Shown here: positions 1 to 7,833 of the stretch, one piece after another
Layout: every line of letters begins with the position of its first letter
Position numbering within the stretch: position 1 is the stretch's first letter
Notes under the pieces: generated by a model
What the model was told of the DNA's origin: nothing
The model's database searches: none
Seen by the model: the letters and a program-made list of their open reading frames with translations, nothing else
Program-made: the position numbers and the translations under genes
DNA from: an uncultured Muribaculaceae bacterium
GTDB lineage: Bacteria > Bacteroidota > Bacteroidia > Bacteroidales > Muribaculaceae
DNA: 13,023 nucleotides
Direction: 5' to 3'
Assembly: GCA_910586175.1 (NCBI GenBank)
Contig: CAJUIJ010000026.1
Span: forward strand, 6,743 to 19,765

Positions 1-819
1 CTGGCTGCTTACAGGGCAATCAAGGAATATCTGGGCGAAGCCGTCGAAGCTTTCAGCGTTTTCAGTGGTAAGAAACTCCACTGTACCACCCTTTGAGCAC
101 TTGGCATCCATCTCTGGGTGACGGCTCAGGTATTCCCTAAGGCTCTTGCCCACTATGTCGCCCTGTGAGATTATACGTACACCCTCAGGTACGTGCCGTT
201 TAATTTTTGAGAGCAAGATGGGGTAGTGAGTGCAGCCGAGCACGAGAGTGTCGATATCGGGATCCTGTGTCATCACTTCATCGATATATTTCTGCACGAA
301 ATAATCGGCACCCGGGCTGAGGGCTTCTCCGGTCTCCACGAGCGGTACCCACATGGGGCATGCCTGCTCAGTTATCTCAACTCCGGGGCAAAGTTTATCC
401 ACTTCCATGCGGTAGGAATGGCTCCTCACGGTGCCGGGAGTGGCGAGCAAACCCACATGTCCGCTATTGGTGATTGAGCCTACTGCCTCGACTGTAGGAC
501 GAATCACTCCAAGCACGCGGCGGTCGGGATAAGAAACCGGCAGCACATGCTGCTGTATTGACCTCAGTGCCTTTGCTGAAGCGGTGTTACACGCCAATAT
601 TACCAAGTGACAACCGCGCCTGAACAGTTCCTCCACAGCCTGACGTGTGAAATCGAACACGATATCGAAACTCCTGCCGCCGTAAGGGGCACGGGCGTTG
701 TCGCCGAGATAAAGATAGTCATACTGCGGGAGCTCGTCGAGTATCCCCTTCAATATTGTCAAACCTCCATAGCCGGAGTCAAAGACCCCGATGCGTCCGG
801 GTTTTGGTGTGCTGGCCAT
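1..819 (-). CDS. murI: Glutamate racemase MurI (3' end cut by window edge)
   Basis: Interconverts L- and D-glutamate in the cytoplasm, supplying D-glutamate for the second residue of the peptidoglycan stem peptide. Seen: 273 codons from the ATG at 819-817 with no stop before the window edge. Family motifs appear in order: DSGYGG (residues 14-19), GDNARAPYG (39-47), ACNTASA with catalytic Cys77, and LGCTHYPIL with the second catalytic Cys196. Relatives are usually about 260-285 residues, so only a few C-terminal residues should be missing. It follows the bamA-ompH-ompH block, an arrangement common in Bacteroidota. A strong terminator lies just upstream, so murI probably has its own promoter (candidate -7 element at 842-849). 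No Shine-Dalgarno site is visible before the start. Function is very secure. Confidence 0.96.
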   Translation of the reverse strand, partial: MASTPKPGRIGVFDSGYGGLTILKGILDELPQYDYLYLGDNARAPYGGRSFDIVFDFTRQAVEELFRRGCHLVILACNTASAKALRSIQQHVLPVSYPDRRVLGVIRPTVEAVGSITNSGHVGLLATPGTVRSHSYRMEVDKLCPGVEITEQACPMWVPLVETGEALSPGADYFVQKYIDEVMTQDPDIDTLVLGCTHYPILLSKIKRHVPEGVRIISQGDIVGKSLREYLSRHPEMDAKCSKGGTVEFLTTENAESFDGFAQIFLDCPVSSQ

Positions 820-841
820 ATATTTAATTAGTTTTAGACAA

Positions 842-849
842 CAAAATTA
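842..849 (-). promoter_or_regulatory. Candidate -7 promoter element for murI
   Basis: The minus strand reads TAATTTTG, a perfect match to the Bacteroidota -7 consensus TAnnTTTG, 22 bases before the murI ATG and directly after the U-tract of the upstream terminator. No convincing -33 TTG is seen at the expected distance. A promoter here would explain how murI is expressed past the terminator. AT-rich DNA makes chance matches likely. Confidence 0.35.
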
Positions 850-850
850 C

Positions 851-891
851 AAAAAAAGAGCCGGAAATCATTTATTCCGGCTTCTTTTTTT
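851..891 (-). terminator. Rho-independent terminator after ompH (possibly bidirectional)
   Basis: An 8-bp perfect stem (AGCCGGAA at 859-866 with TTCCGGCT at 875-882) encloses an 8-nt loop. On the minus strand it is followed by a run of seven T (complement of 851-857); on the plus strand it is also followed by seven T (885-891). It lies 26 bases past the ompH stop codon, so it most likely ends the bamA/ompH operon. It could equally stop antisense transcription from the other side. Confidence 0.9.
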
Positions 892-916
892 GAATTCAGC
901 TCTTAAGTAATATTAC

Positions 917-1429
917 TTATTTAAGGCCGAGCTTGGTCTTTACGAGCGGTGTGATGTCTGTAACAGGAGCTGCGTAGTAGAAAGTGAGCTGAGGATTATA
1001 ATCCTGGATAAGTGAATATCCGCCCTCTTTGCCTACTGACTCTACGGCATTCTTGATTTTCTGATAGATGGGGGCGAGAAGTTCCTGCTGCATCTTCTGA
1101 AGATCCTGCTGTGCGCTCTGCTCGAATGTCTGCACCTTGGCCTGATAGTCCTGGAACTCGCGTGTCTTGCGCTCGCGGATAGCGGGAAGCTCATCCTCTT
1201 TCATGTTGGCGAGTTCGTCATACATGCGCTTCATCTCCTCACCGAGCTTTGCATACTCATCCTCATATTTCTTGGATGCTTCTGCCACTTTCTTTTGTGC
1301 TGCATCTGTGTCGGGAAGCGCCTGAATCACTGAGCTTGTGTCTACGAGTCCAATCTTGACTGTGGTTTGTGCCGAAGCACCGAGCATGGGCAGTGCCAAT
1401 GCTACTGCCAGAATGATTTTCTTAAACAT
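917..1429 (-). CDS. OmpH/Skp-family periplasmic chaperone (distal copy)
   Basis: A 170-residue exported protein of the OmpH/Skp family, which binds unfolded outer-membrane barrel proteins in the periplasm and delivers them to the BAM complex. Seen: a signal peptide (MFKKIILAVALALPMLGASAQ, cleavage after about residue 21), a short beta segment resembling the family start (KIGLVDTSSVIQALP), then a long charged, heptad-like helical stretch (about residues 45-125) rich in E, K and Q, and a C-terminal segment (YYAAPVTDITPLV) that would complete the body domain. It follows a paralogue by 57 bases and is the last gene before a strong terminator. The two copies are clearly diverged, so separate roles are possible. 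The family call is secure; client specificity is unknown. Confidence 0.93.
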   Translation of the reverse strand: MFKKIILAVALALPMLGASAQTTVKIGLVDTSSVIQALPDTDAAQKKVAEASKKYEDEYAKLGEEMKRMYDELANMKEDELPAIRERKTREFQDYQAKVQTFEQSAQQDLQKMQQELLAPIYQKIKNAVESVGKEGGYSLIQDYNPQLTFYYAAPVTDITPLVKTKLGLK

Positions 1430-1486
1430 TTTATTTTATGGTTATTGATTGTTTATTATCATTGAGTTGATTATGAATGTCTGCCG

Positions 1487-2002
1487 TTATTTCGAGTAGC
1501 CGAGTTTGGCGAGCACCTCATTGCTTACATCGATACGTGGCGATGCAAACACTATGCTCTGCGAAGATGCACGGTCGAATATCGTCTGATACCCTTTCTC
1601 TTCAGCCACAGCCTTTACAGCATTGTACACATCCTCCTGTATGGGTTTCATAAGTGATTGGCGTTTCTTGTACAGCTCGCCCTCCGGCCCGAAGTATTTG
1701 TAGCGCAGGTCAGTGGCCTCTTTCTCTTTGGTCACTATCTCCTCCTCGCGTTTCTTTTTCTGGTCATCGGTCAGAAACACCATGTCGGCCTGATAGTTCT
1801 TATACATTGTCTCAGCCTCCTTGGTTACTTCGTTCACTTCTTTCTCCCAGCGCAGGCTCACCTGGTTGAGTTGCTCGTTAGCCATCTCATAAGCAGGCAC
1901 GTTGCGGAGTATGTATTCCATGTCGACAAGCGCATACTTCTGTGCTGAAGCCGACAGCGTGGCTATCAAGGCCACTGCCATTGTGATGAGTATCTTTTTC
2001 AT
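1487..2002 (-). CDS. OmpH/Skp-family periplasmic chaperone (proximal copy)
   Basis: A 171-residue OmpH/Skp-type chaperone, first of two tandem paralogues behind bamA. Seen: signal peptide MKKILITMAVALIATLSASAQ, then KYALVDMEYILRNVPAYEMA matching the start of the family's body domain, a long charged helical region (about residues 50-120) and a C-terminal segment ending in VLAKLGYSK. An in-frame ATG 45 bases upstream (2047) exists, but its 15 extra residues would bury the signal peptide start. I chose the ATG at 2002-2000, which puts the Lys-Lys pair directly after Met and has an AG-rich stretch (AAGAGAAC) just upstream. It shares the envelope operon with bamA, which fits chaperoning of barrel proteins. 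Family assignment secure. Confidence 0.93.
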   Translation of the reverse strand: MKKILITMAVALIATLSASAQKYALVDMEYILRNVPAYEMANEQLNQVSLRWEKEVNEVTKEAETMYKNYQADMVFLTDDQKKKREEEIVTKEKEATDLRYKYFGPEGELYKKRQSLMKPIQEDVYNAVKAVAEEKGYQTIFDRASSQSIVFASPRIDVSNEVLAKLGYSK

Positions 2003-2175
2003 CTGTTCTCTTTTTTTTGAAGCGGCGTTTTTTGAAGTCACCGCCATGTTTTTCCTTAACTTGTTATGTATTTAAGACACACAGCCAAGTTTAAAGTTTA
2101 TGTCTGAATCCTGAATAATTGTTAACAACGTCTCTTTACAGCCGTAAATTAGAGTGTGTCGGAGAGCTGGCAGCA
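2003..2175. other. Intergenic gap between bamA and ompH
   Basis: The 173 bases between the bamA stop and the next gene hold no ORF I accept. The 10-base palindrome TTGTTAACAA lies at 2119-2128. On the minus strand TAAACTTG is a one-mismatch copy of the TAnnTTTG element, but no -33 partner lies at a proper distance. The gap is much longer than the others in this operon, so an internal promoter or mRNA-processing site is possible but not shown. Confidence 0.4.
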
Positions 2176-4839
2176 TCAGAATTCCTGACCGAGCACGAAG
2201 TGGATCTGGCTTCCACCCTTACGTCCCCACACCTTGTCGAAACCGTAGGCCCAGTCAATGCCAAGGAATCCGAGAATCGAGAGGTATACACGTGCACCCA
2301 CACCGGCGCTTCGTTTCAGGTTGAAGGGGGAGAAGTCGCTCACTGAAGTCCAACAGTTACCGGCCTCTGCAAACGCAATCGCGTAGATGGTGGTGCTGGG
2401 TTGCAGCAGGAAGGGGAAGTGCAGTTCGAATGTGAACTTGCCATAGGCGTATCCCTCGTAGCCGTTGGGAGTGAACTGTCCGTTCTCGTAACCGCGCATT
2501 GCGATGGTCTCAGTAGCGTAAGTGTAGCTTCCGCTCATACCGTCACCACCGAAATAGAAGGTCTCGAACGGAGTCTTGATGTGGCGGTTCCAGCTGCCGA
2601 GCAGACCGAAGTCGGCTCGTGTCATGAGCACGAGGGTCCACTTGCCGTCAGGATCGGTGAGCGGGGTGAAGGTCTTGCTCTTGAAGCGGAGTTTCCAATA
2701 TTCTATCCAGCGGTAGAGCTGCGAACGGGCTGCCTCACGGCTCTCTGTGTCGGTGTTGCTGTAACTTGAAAGTTCAGAGAGTTTCTTCCAGTCTTTACGT
2801 CCGAACAGGCTTGCCGGAGGTGTCACCGTCAGGTCGATAGAGAACTGTGAGCCTCGGCGTGTGTATATTGGGTTGTCGATGCTCGAGCGTGACAGTGTCA
2901 GACCGAGTGTAAGTGCGTTCGATGTGCCGTTACGCATGTAGTAGAGGTAATCCCAGTCTTTGAGGTAGTACCAACGGTAGCCGAGTGTGGCCTGGAACTG
3001 GAAGTAGTCGTCGGGCCAGCTCAGACGTGTGCCGAATCCTACGCTTGCACCAAACATCTGGAGCACCTTGTTGGGGTCATATGCGTTCTGGTAGGCATAG
3101 TCGCCCGAATAGTTCGTATTGTAGCTGTACTGGTTGTAGAGTGCATTCTGATATGCGTTCTGCCAGATGCTGTTGTAGAACTGAGAGTTGATACCGGTGG
3201 AGCGGCTGAAGTCGAGCGATACGCCGAGTGAGTTGGGTCGGTTGCCGCCGATCCACGGGTCAAAGAACGATATGGAGTAGCTTTGGTAATACTTGGCGTT
3301 GGTCTGGGCAGATATGGAGAATGTCTGTCCGTCGCCACGCGGTATTATACCCTTGTAGCTCTTCGGGTTGAAGAGATTCTTCATCGAGAAGTTTGAGAAG
3401 GAGAGTGCCACCTGTCCGGTGAGACCTGTCTGTCCCCAACCGAACGATAGCTGCACCTTATCGTTGGCCTTGGACTCAAGGTTGAACACGATGTCTACGG
3501 TGCCGTCGTTCTCATTTGGCTCAGGACGAATATCCATATTCTCCGGGTTGAAGTGTCCGCCGGCTGCAATCTCTCGGGCTGAACGCATCAGGTCGCTCTT
3601 TGAGAAGAGCTCACCCGGACGCACACGCAACTCGCGGCGTATTACCTTCTCGTAGAGTTGGTCATTGCCGTTGATAATCACGCGGTTTATGCGAGCTTGA
3701 GGTCCTTCTATCACACGCATCTGGAGTGCGATGCTGTCGCCCTCAACGCGCTCCTCTATGGGCACGAGCTGGAAGAAAAGGTAGCCGTTGTCTTGATAGA
3801 GCGACGACACGCCATCTTCATCCTCCTGCGTGCGTTTGTTGAGATATTTCTGGTTGTACACATCGCCCGGATACATGCCGAGCAGCGTGTTGAGTGTTTC
3901 GGTGGGGTATACCGTATTGCCCACCCAGTTGATGTCGGAGATGTAGTAACGCTTGCCCTCGTCGACTGTGAGGAAAACGTCAACGTTGCTGTCGTCATAT
4001 TTTGCCACCGAGTCTTTTACAATCTTGGCATCACGATAGCCGAGCTCATTATATTTCTCTATGATGCGGTTGCGGTCGTCATCGAAGTCGCGCTCCACAA
4101 ACTTCTTCTGGCTGAAGAGCTTGAGCAGGTCATTCTTCTCGTTGGTCTTCTTCATGGTGCGCTTGATCTTGCGGTCTGAGAGCACCTTGTTGCCGTCGAT
4201 ATATATCTTGTGCACCTTGACCTTGGTGTTGCGGTTCACGCGAACATCGAGTATCACCTGGTTTTCCTTGGAGAGGTCAGGCTGCTGCACTATCTTGACT
4301 TCTGCGTTCTTGAAGCCTTTCTTGGCGTAATAGTCTTCGATGATTTGTTTGGCGCGGGCCACGATGTTGGGTGTAAGCTGCTGCCCCGACACCATGCCGA
4401 GACGCTCGGTAAGGTCTTTTTTTTCACCACCTTTCACACCACTGAACTTTATCTCCGACATGCGGGGCTGGCGTTGCAGCTCTATTGTGAGCCATATCTT
4501 GTTGCCGGCTATCTTATCGGCATTGATTTCCACCTTGGAATATAGTCCTTGGCGCCAGAAACGCTTCACGGCATCGGTAATTTCCTGACCGGGGATGTCG
4601 ATGTTGTCGCCTATCGACAAGCCGGAAAACCCGATCACGAGATATTCATCTGATTCGGGTATTCCTTTCACCTTGATATCCGCTATCTCATATTGCTTCG
4701 GAATCGGTGAATATATTATGTCGGGGTTGTAGACAGTGTCGACCGGGCCGGTGGGAATGTCGAGCTTTATGTCGAGCGCGGCCGCTTGCAGAGCGGGGAG
4801 CGCAAATAAAGTCAGAAATATTTTAGAGATATGTTTCAT
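2176..4839 (-). CDS. bamA: Outer membrane assembly protein BamA (Omp85 family)
   Basis: Central subunit of the BAM complex, which folds and inserts beta-barrel proteins into the outer membrane. Seen: signal peptide (MKHISKIFLTLFALPALQAAA), a periplasmic region of about 440 residues with repeated POTRA-like beta-alpha units (for example around IKFSGVKGG, VHKIYIDGN, ISDINWVGN and INRVIINGN), then a C-terminal 16-strand-type barrel. The lid-loop motif of Omp85 proteins (V/M-RG-F/Y) is present as MRGYENG at residues 781-787, and the protein ends in Phe, as expected of an outer-membrane barrel. At 887 residues it is longer than the E. coli protein (about 810), partly because of loops such as a Tyr/Asn/Gln-rich segment near residues 555-590. 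Its ATG overlaps the uppS stop by 4 bases (ATGA), implying translational coupling. Confidence 0.97.
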   Translation of the reverse strand: MKHISKIFLTLFALPALQAAALDIKLDIPTGPVDTVYNPDIIYSPIPKQYEIADIKVKGIPESDEYLVIGFSGLSIGDNIDIPGQEITDAVKRFWRQGLYSKVEINADKIAGNKIWLTIELQRQPRMSEIKFSGVKGGEKKDLTERLGMVSGQQLTPNIVARAKQIIEDYYAKKGFKNAEVKIVQQPDLSKENQVILDVRVNRNTKVKVHKIYIDGNKVLSDRKIKRTMKKTNEKNDLLKLFSQKKFVERDFDDDRNRIIEKYNELGYRDAKIVKDSVAKYDDSNVDVFLTVDEGKRYYISDINWVGNTVYPTETLNTLLGMYPGDVYNQKYLNKRTQEDEDGVSSLYQDNGYLFFQLVPIEERVEGDSIALQMRVIEGPQARINRVIINGNDQLYEKVIRRELRVRPGELFSKSDLMRSAREIAAGGHFNPENMDIRPEPNENDGTVDIVFNLESKANDKVQLSFGWGQTGLTGQVALSFSNFSMKNLFNPKSYKGIIPRGDGQTFSISAQTNAKYYQSYSISFFDPWIGGNRPNSLGVSLDFSRSTGINSQFYNSIWQNAYQNALYNQYSYNTNYSGDYAYQNAYDPNKVLQMFGASVGFGTRLSWPDDYFQFQATLGYRWYYLKDWDYLYYMRNGTSNALTLGLTLSRSSIDNPIYTRRGSQFSIDLTVTPPASLFGRKDWKKLSELSSYSNTDTESREAARSQLYRWIEYWKLRFKSKTFTPLTDPDGKWTLVLMTRADFGLLGSWNRHIKTPFETFYFGGDGMSGSYTYATETIAMRGYENGQFTPNGYEGYAYGKFTFELHFPFLLQPSTTIYAIAFAEAGNCWTSVSDFSPFNLKRSAGVGARVYLSILGFLGIDWAYGFDKVWGRKGGSQIHFVLGQEF

Positions 4840-5582
4840 AAGATGCTTTCGTTCTTGACCTGTTCGGAAGTTTTGCCAAACCGACGTTCGCGATTGCGGA
4901 ACACGTCGATTGCGTCAATCAGGTGGGAAGGTCCGAAGTCGGGCCAAAGTACGGGCGTAAAATAAAGTTCGCTGTATGCTATCTGCCAAAGCAGGAAGTT
5001 GCTTATGCGCAATTCGCCTCCGGTGCGGATGAGCAGGTCGGGGTCGGGCATGCCGGCAGTGGCGAGATGCGAGTCTATTGTCTGCTCGTCGATATCTTCA
5101 GGTGCCAGCGTGCCCTCCTTGGCTTCGGCTGCTATGCGGCGCACTGCCTCTGTCAGTTCCCATCGCGATGAGTAGCTGAGACAGAGGTTGAGGTTAAGGC
5201 CATCGCAATGCTCTGTGGCTTTGCGTCCGGCTTCAAGGTCGGCGTGCACTTCGGCAGGAAGCCTGTCAATGTCGCCCAAAAGGTTGATGTGCACATTGTT
5301 GGTCACGAGTTCTGGTGTCTCCTTGCGTATCGCCGAGCCTATGAGGTGCATCAATGTGTCGACTTCAGCAGCAGGACGATTCCAATTTTCGGTAGAGAAT
5401 GCGTAGAGCGTCAAGTATTTCACCCCGAGGTCGGAAGCCGCCTTGGTGATGGAGTGAACACTGTTGACGCCTTCGGCATGACCCTCGCTGCGCCCGCGCA
5501 GACGTTCGCGCGCCCATCGCCCGTTGCCATCCATGATGATTGCTATGTGACGCGGTGTCTCGCCGCAACCTTTTTCGTGCAT
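4836..5582 (-). CDS. uppS: Undecaprenyl diphosphate synthase (cis-prenyltransferase UppS)
   Basis: Cytoplasmic enzyme that condenses isopentenyl diphosphate units onto farnesyl diphosphate in cis to make undecaprenyl diphosphate, precursor of the lipid carrier for peptidoglycan and surface polysaccharides. Seen: 248 residues, a usual family length. Motifs in order: HIAIIMDGNGRWA (12-24) with catalytic Asp18; GH pair (34-35); STENWNRP (63-70); and RTGGELRISNFLLWQIAYSEL (starting at 186), which holds the diphosphate-binding Arg186, Arg192 and Ser194, followed by WPDF. The start at 5582 keeps the first motif at the usual distance from the N-terminus. It lies 19 bases after the DUF6089-like gene and overlaps bamA, so lipid-carrier synthesis and outer-membrane assembly share a transcript. 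Very secure. Confidence 0.97.
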   Translation of the reverse strand: MHEKGCGETPRHIAIIMDGNGRWARERLRGRSEGHAEGVNSVHSITKAASDLGVKYLTLYAFSTENWNRPAAEVDTLMHLIGSAIRKETPELVTNNVHINLLGDIDRLPAEVHADLEAGRKATEHCDGLNLNLCLSYSSRWELTEAVRRIAAEAKEGTLAPEDIDEQTIDSHLATAGMPDPDLLIRTGGELRISNFLLWQIAYSELYFTPVLWPDFGPSHLIDAIDVFRNRERRFGKTSEQVKNESIL

Positions 5583-5601
5583 TGTCAGTTGATTTAGTTA
5601 T

Positions 5602-6288
5602 TCAATCTTTATAATGACATACGGCACAGCGTTTGCTGAATTCGTAGGTCACGGTGAGCGTCAGTGTGGAATACCAGTCGGTATTCTTCATGAAGTCGCT
5701 CTTTATGCCGATGGGGTCGGAGAGTGAAGCCCCGTCGAGTTTGTCTGTAAAAGTCTTCTTCATCAGGAACTCCAGACCAAGGTTCCATCGTAATGATGGC
5801 TTGAATTTGAAGCCGATGCCGAGCGGTATGGTGAAAGCTGCACCACCTTTCTTGTCTACGCTCCAGGCAGTGAGGCTGAGTCCGGCTGTGATATAGGGAG
5901 TCCAGCGTTTCAGACGGCGGTATGTCTCCCCCATGCCGTAGTTGAAGAAGTGGAACTCAAACATCTCGCCAAGCTCGTAGAATGTGGTGTTGAACTTGAA
6001 GTTCTGACCGTCGGGCATGACATTGTCCATCTGCGACGTGTCGCCGCTGAGGGAACCTATGAAGAAGTTGGTCTTCAGGTTGATACGAGGGTTCCATATG
6101 TAGCGAAACAGCAACTCTCCGGTCCATCCGGGATTCTGGTATAGGTTGGCGGAGTTTGCATCGCCAAGATAACCTGTCATGCCGAAGCCGGCACCGATGC
6201 TGAATCGGTAGTCTTCTTGCGCTGTGGCCTTATGCAATGGTAACAGTGCAAGAATGATGAGGGTCAATATTTTAGAGAGTCTTCTCAA
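5602..6288 (-). CDS. DUF6089-like outer-membrane beta-barrel protein, TTG start
   Basis: An uncharacterised exported protein of 228 residues resembling the DUF6089 family that often lies beside uppS/bamA in Bacteroidota. Seen: signal peptide MRRLSKILTLIILALLPLHKATAQ, then alternating aromatic and polar strands typical of a small 8-strand barrel (FSIGAGFGMTGYLGD, GELLFRYIWNPRINLKTNFFIG, WTPYITAGLSLTAW, PLGIGFKFKPSLRWNLGLEF, STLTLTVTYEF). The end is KRCAVCHYKD, with two Cys three residues apart. The codon just upstream is TAA and no ATG falls before the mature barrel, so the TTG at 6288-6286 is the only start that keeps the signal peptide. It lies between the DUF6242-like lipoprotein and uppS, suggesting an envelope-assembly or structural role; that is inference. 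The family name is from memory of sequence features. Confidence 0.82.
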   Translation of the reverse strand: MRRLSKILTLIILALLPLHKATAQEDYRFSIGAGFGMTGYLGDANSANLYQNPGWTGELLFRYIWNPRINLKTNFFIGSLSGDTSQMDNVMPDGQNFKFNTTFYELGEMFEFHFFNYGMGETYRRLKRWTPYITAGLSLTAWSVDKKGGAAFTIPLGIGFKFKPSLRWNLGLEFLMKKTFTDKLDGASLSDPIGIKSDFMKNTDWYSTLTLTVTYEFSKRCAVCHYKD

Positions 6289-6333
6289 TTATGTCTGTGG
6301 GTAATGAATCCTGACACAAAGCGGGTGTGTAGG

Positions 6334-7833
6334 TCAGATTATCGGTGTGAATGTTAGTCTTGACAGTACTCCGCGCCATATGGTGTTGTGGAGTGTGCCG
6401 TCGGGGGCGTAACCGCCAAACAGGTATATGTATGGGCAACCCCAGCGTATCACATCTCCATCAAGCTCATAGTCAGAGCGGGTGGAGAGTCGACGCTGAA
6501 TTTTCCAGGCATCTGAGAGGTTGGCCGACATGTCGGTCTCTGACACCACGTTGTCGCACTCTGTCATGGCAGGTATCGTAGCGGGAAGCTGTAGGCTTGT
6601 TGCCCCTTTCGCCCAGTTCACTCCGTTGTCGTATGATATGTATACGGTGCGGTTGAACTCGCCGTTGTCCATGCGTCCCCCCACAAGCATCCATACGCTG
6701 TACTTGAGCATGGCGTTACTTTGGGCTGAGGGACGGAAGTTGTAGTATGGTATCACTGATGCGCCCTCCAGTTTAGGCACGCCGCCACTGCTTAGCATTA
6801 TCCAGTTGGTGCCGTCGAATGCCCATGTGGCGGCTGTGAGAGTCCCGGTCGCTGTGCGGCCTCCTACGAAGAAAGCCACCGGTGAGAGTGTCCATTTGTT
6901 GGTGAGTGTCACAAAATTGGAGCCTCCAGATATAGGGAAGTCATCGGGCACTTGCTCCTCTGAGAGGTTAAGTTTGGGATGCTGTGCGAATTTACGCACT
7001 CCGGATTGTTCGGTGACTCCCACCACTGTCTCTCCGTATGCTCCTATGAGTGTAACCCAGTCTGATGCCGCTATTTGCCAAGTGGCTCCTAAGTCGCGTG
7101 TCTCATAGAGGTCGCCTTGATCTGACAGCATGAATATGGAAGATGATGTGGTTGTCATTGTCTTGATTTGCGGCACGAAAGGAATTGTGACCGCATTTCT
7201 TGTCCAATTGTCGGTTGCCGGAGATTCGGTTGAGGCAATGGTATATGTGTTGTCGCTCTCCTCTATCATGGTAACGACATTGCTGCCCATGGTCACCGTC
7301 TTCTGGCGCTTGGGGTTGGCAAGCCGCGAGGGGAGCTTGCGCTCAGCTGTCTCGCTCCAGTATAGCGAGTCTGTCTCCATCTGATGCACATTCACCTTGA
7401 TGCGATAGCTTGTGCCGATTTTGTTGTCGTCTGCTTTCACGTGCAGGGTCACGTTGCCCGTGAAGTCGATTGAATCGGTTGGGTTTTTCTTATAGTCTAT
7501 CTCACCTGTGCGTGTGGAACCTCCTTCCATGACAATCTTGGCTTCGCTTACAGTGCCTTGAAATGTTATAGTGGCTACCACTTTGCTGATGTCGGTGCCT
7601 TTGCGCAGCGAGTCTGCATTGAAAATCAGCCCCTTGTTGAGGTCAATGGAGAAATATACTGAGTCGAGTTCCTGGTTGCCGAGGTTTGACTTGAGTTTGA
7701 ATGCCGTCACCGCAAGGTTTACGGGAGCCAGGTACATGTCGGAATCCTTCTTCTCATTGCACGAAGAGAGCGTAGCCGCGCCCGTAATCAGGCCGGCCAG
7801 CACCATGGCAGATAGTCTATTTAGATGTTTCAC
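6334..7833 (-). CDS. DUF6242-like lipoprotein with kelch/Asp-box propeller
   Basis: A 499-residue predicted lipoprotein of unknown function, resembling DUF6242-type proteins of Bacteroidales. Seen: lipoprotein signal peptide with lipobox LSSC (Cys25), then NEKKDSD, a weakly charged stretch where Bacteroidota carry a surface-export signal. An Ig-like beta region (about 35-150) follows, with YFSIDLNKGLIFNADSL and SYRIKVNVH. From about 180 on the pattern suggests a beta-propeller: two Asp-box-like motifs (TRDLGATW at 245-252, SYDNGVNW at 400-407) and three kelch-like segments with VGGR/FGGY (about 321-341, 381-400, 468-488). It appears to be the first gene of the operon ending in ompH, with a 45-base gap to the next gene. 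Binding or scaffolding at the outer membrane is inferred; ligand unknown. Confidence 0.78.
   Translation of the reverse strand: MKHLNRLSAMVLAGLITGAATLSSCNEKKDSDMYLAPVNLAVTAFKLKSNLGNQELDSVYFSIDLNKGLIFNADSLRKGTDISKVVATITFQGTVSEAKIVMEGGSTRTGEIDYKKNPTDSIDFTGNVTLHVKADDNKIGTSYRIKVNVHQMETDSLYWSETAERKLPSRLANPKRQKTVTMGSNVVTMIEESDNTYTIASTESPATDNWTRNAVTIPFVPQIKTMTTTSSSIFMLSDQGDLYETRDLGATWQIAASDWVTLIGAYGETVVGVTEQSGVRKFAQHPKLNLSEEQVPDDFPISGGSNFVTLTNKWTLSPVAFFVGGRTATGTLTAATWAFDGTNWIMLSSGGVPKLEGASVIPYYNFRPSAQSNAMLKYSVWMLVGGRMDNGEFNRTVYISYDNGVNWAKGATSLQLPATIPAMTECDNVVSETDMSANLSDAWKIQRRLSTRSDYELDGDVIRWGCPYIYLFGGYAPDGTLHNTIWRGVLSRLTFTPII

Noticed and set aside
2003..2047. N-terminal extension of the proximal OmpH (15 residues)
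   Set aside because: It would place a polar stretch before an excellent signal peptide; the internal ATG at 2002 fits export better.
3658..4179. Plus-strand ORF of 173 codons
   Set aside because: It lies fully antisense to bamA, has no recognisable domain, and its composition reflects the codon usage of bamA. The same applies to other plus-strand ORFs over clear minus-strand genes.
6334..7833. Sialidase, because of Asp-box-like motifs
   Set aside because: Only two Asp boxes are seen and none of the catalytic features of sialidases (FRIP motif, arginine triad) is apparent; Asp boxes also occur in non-enzymatic propellers.
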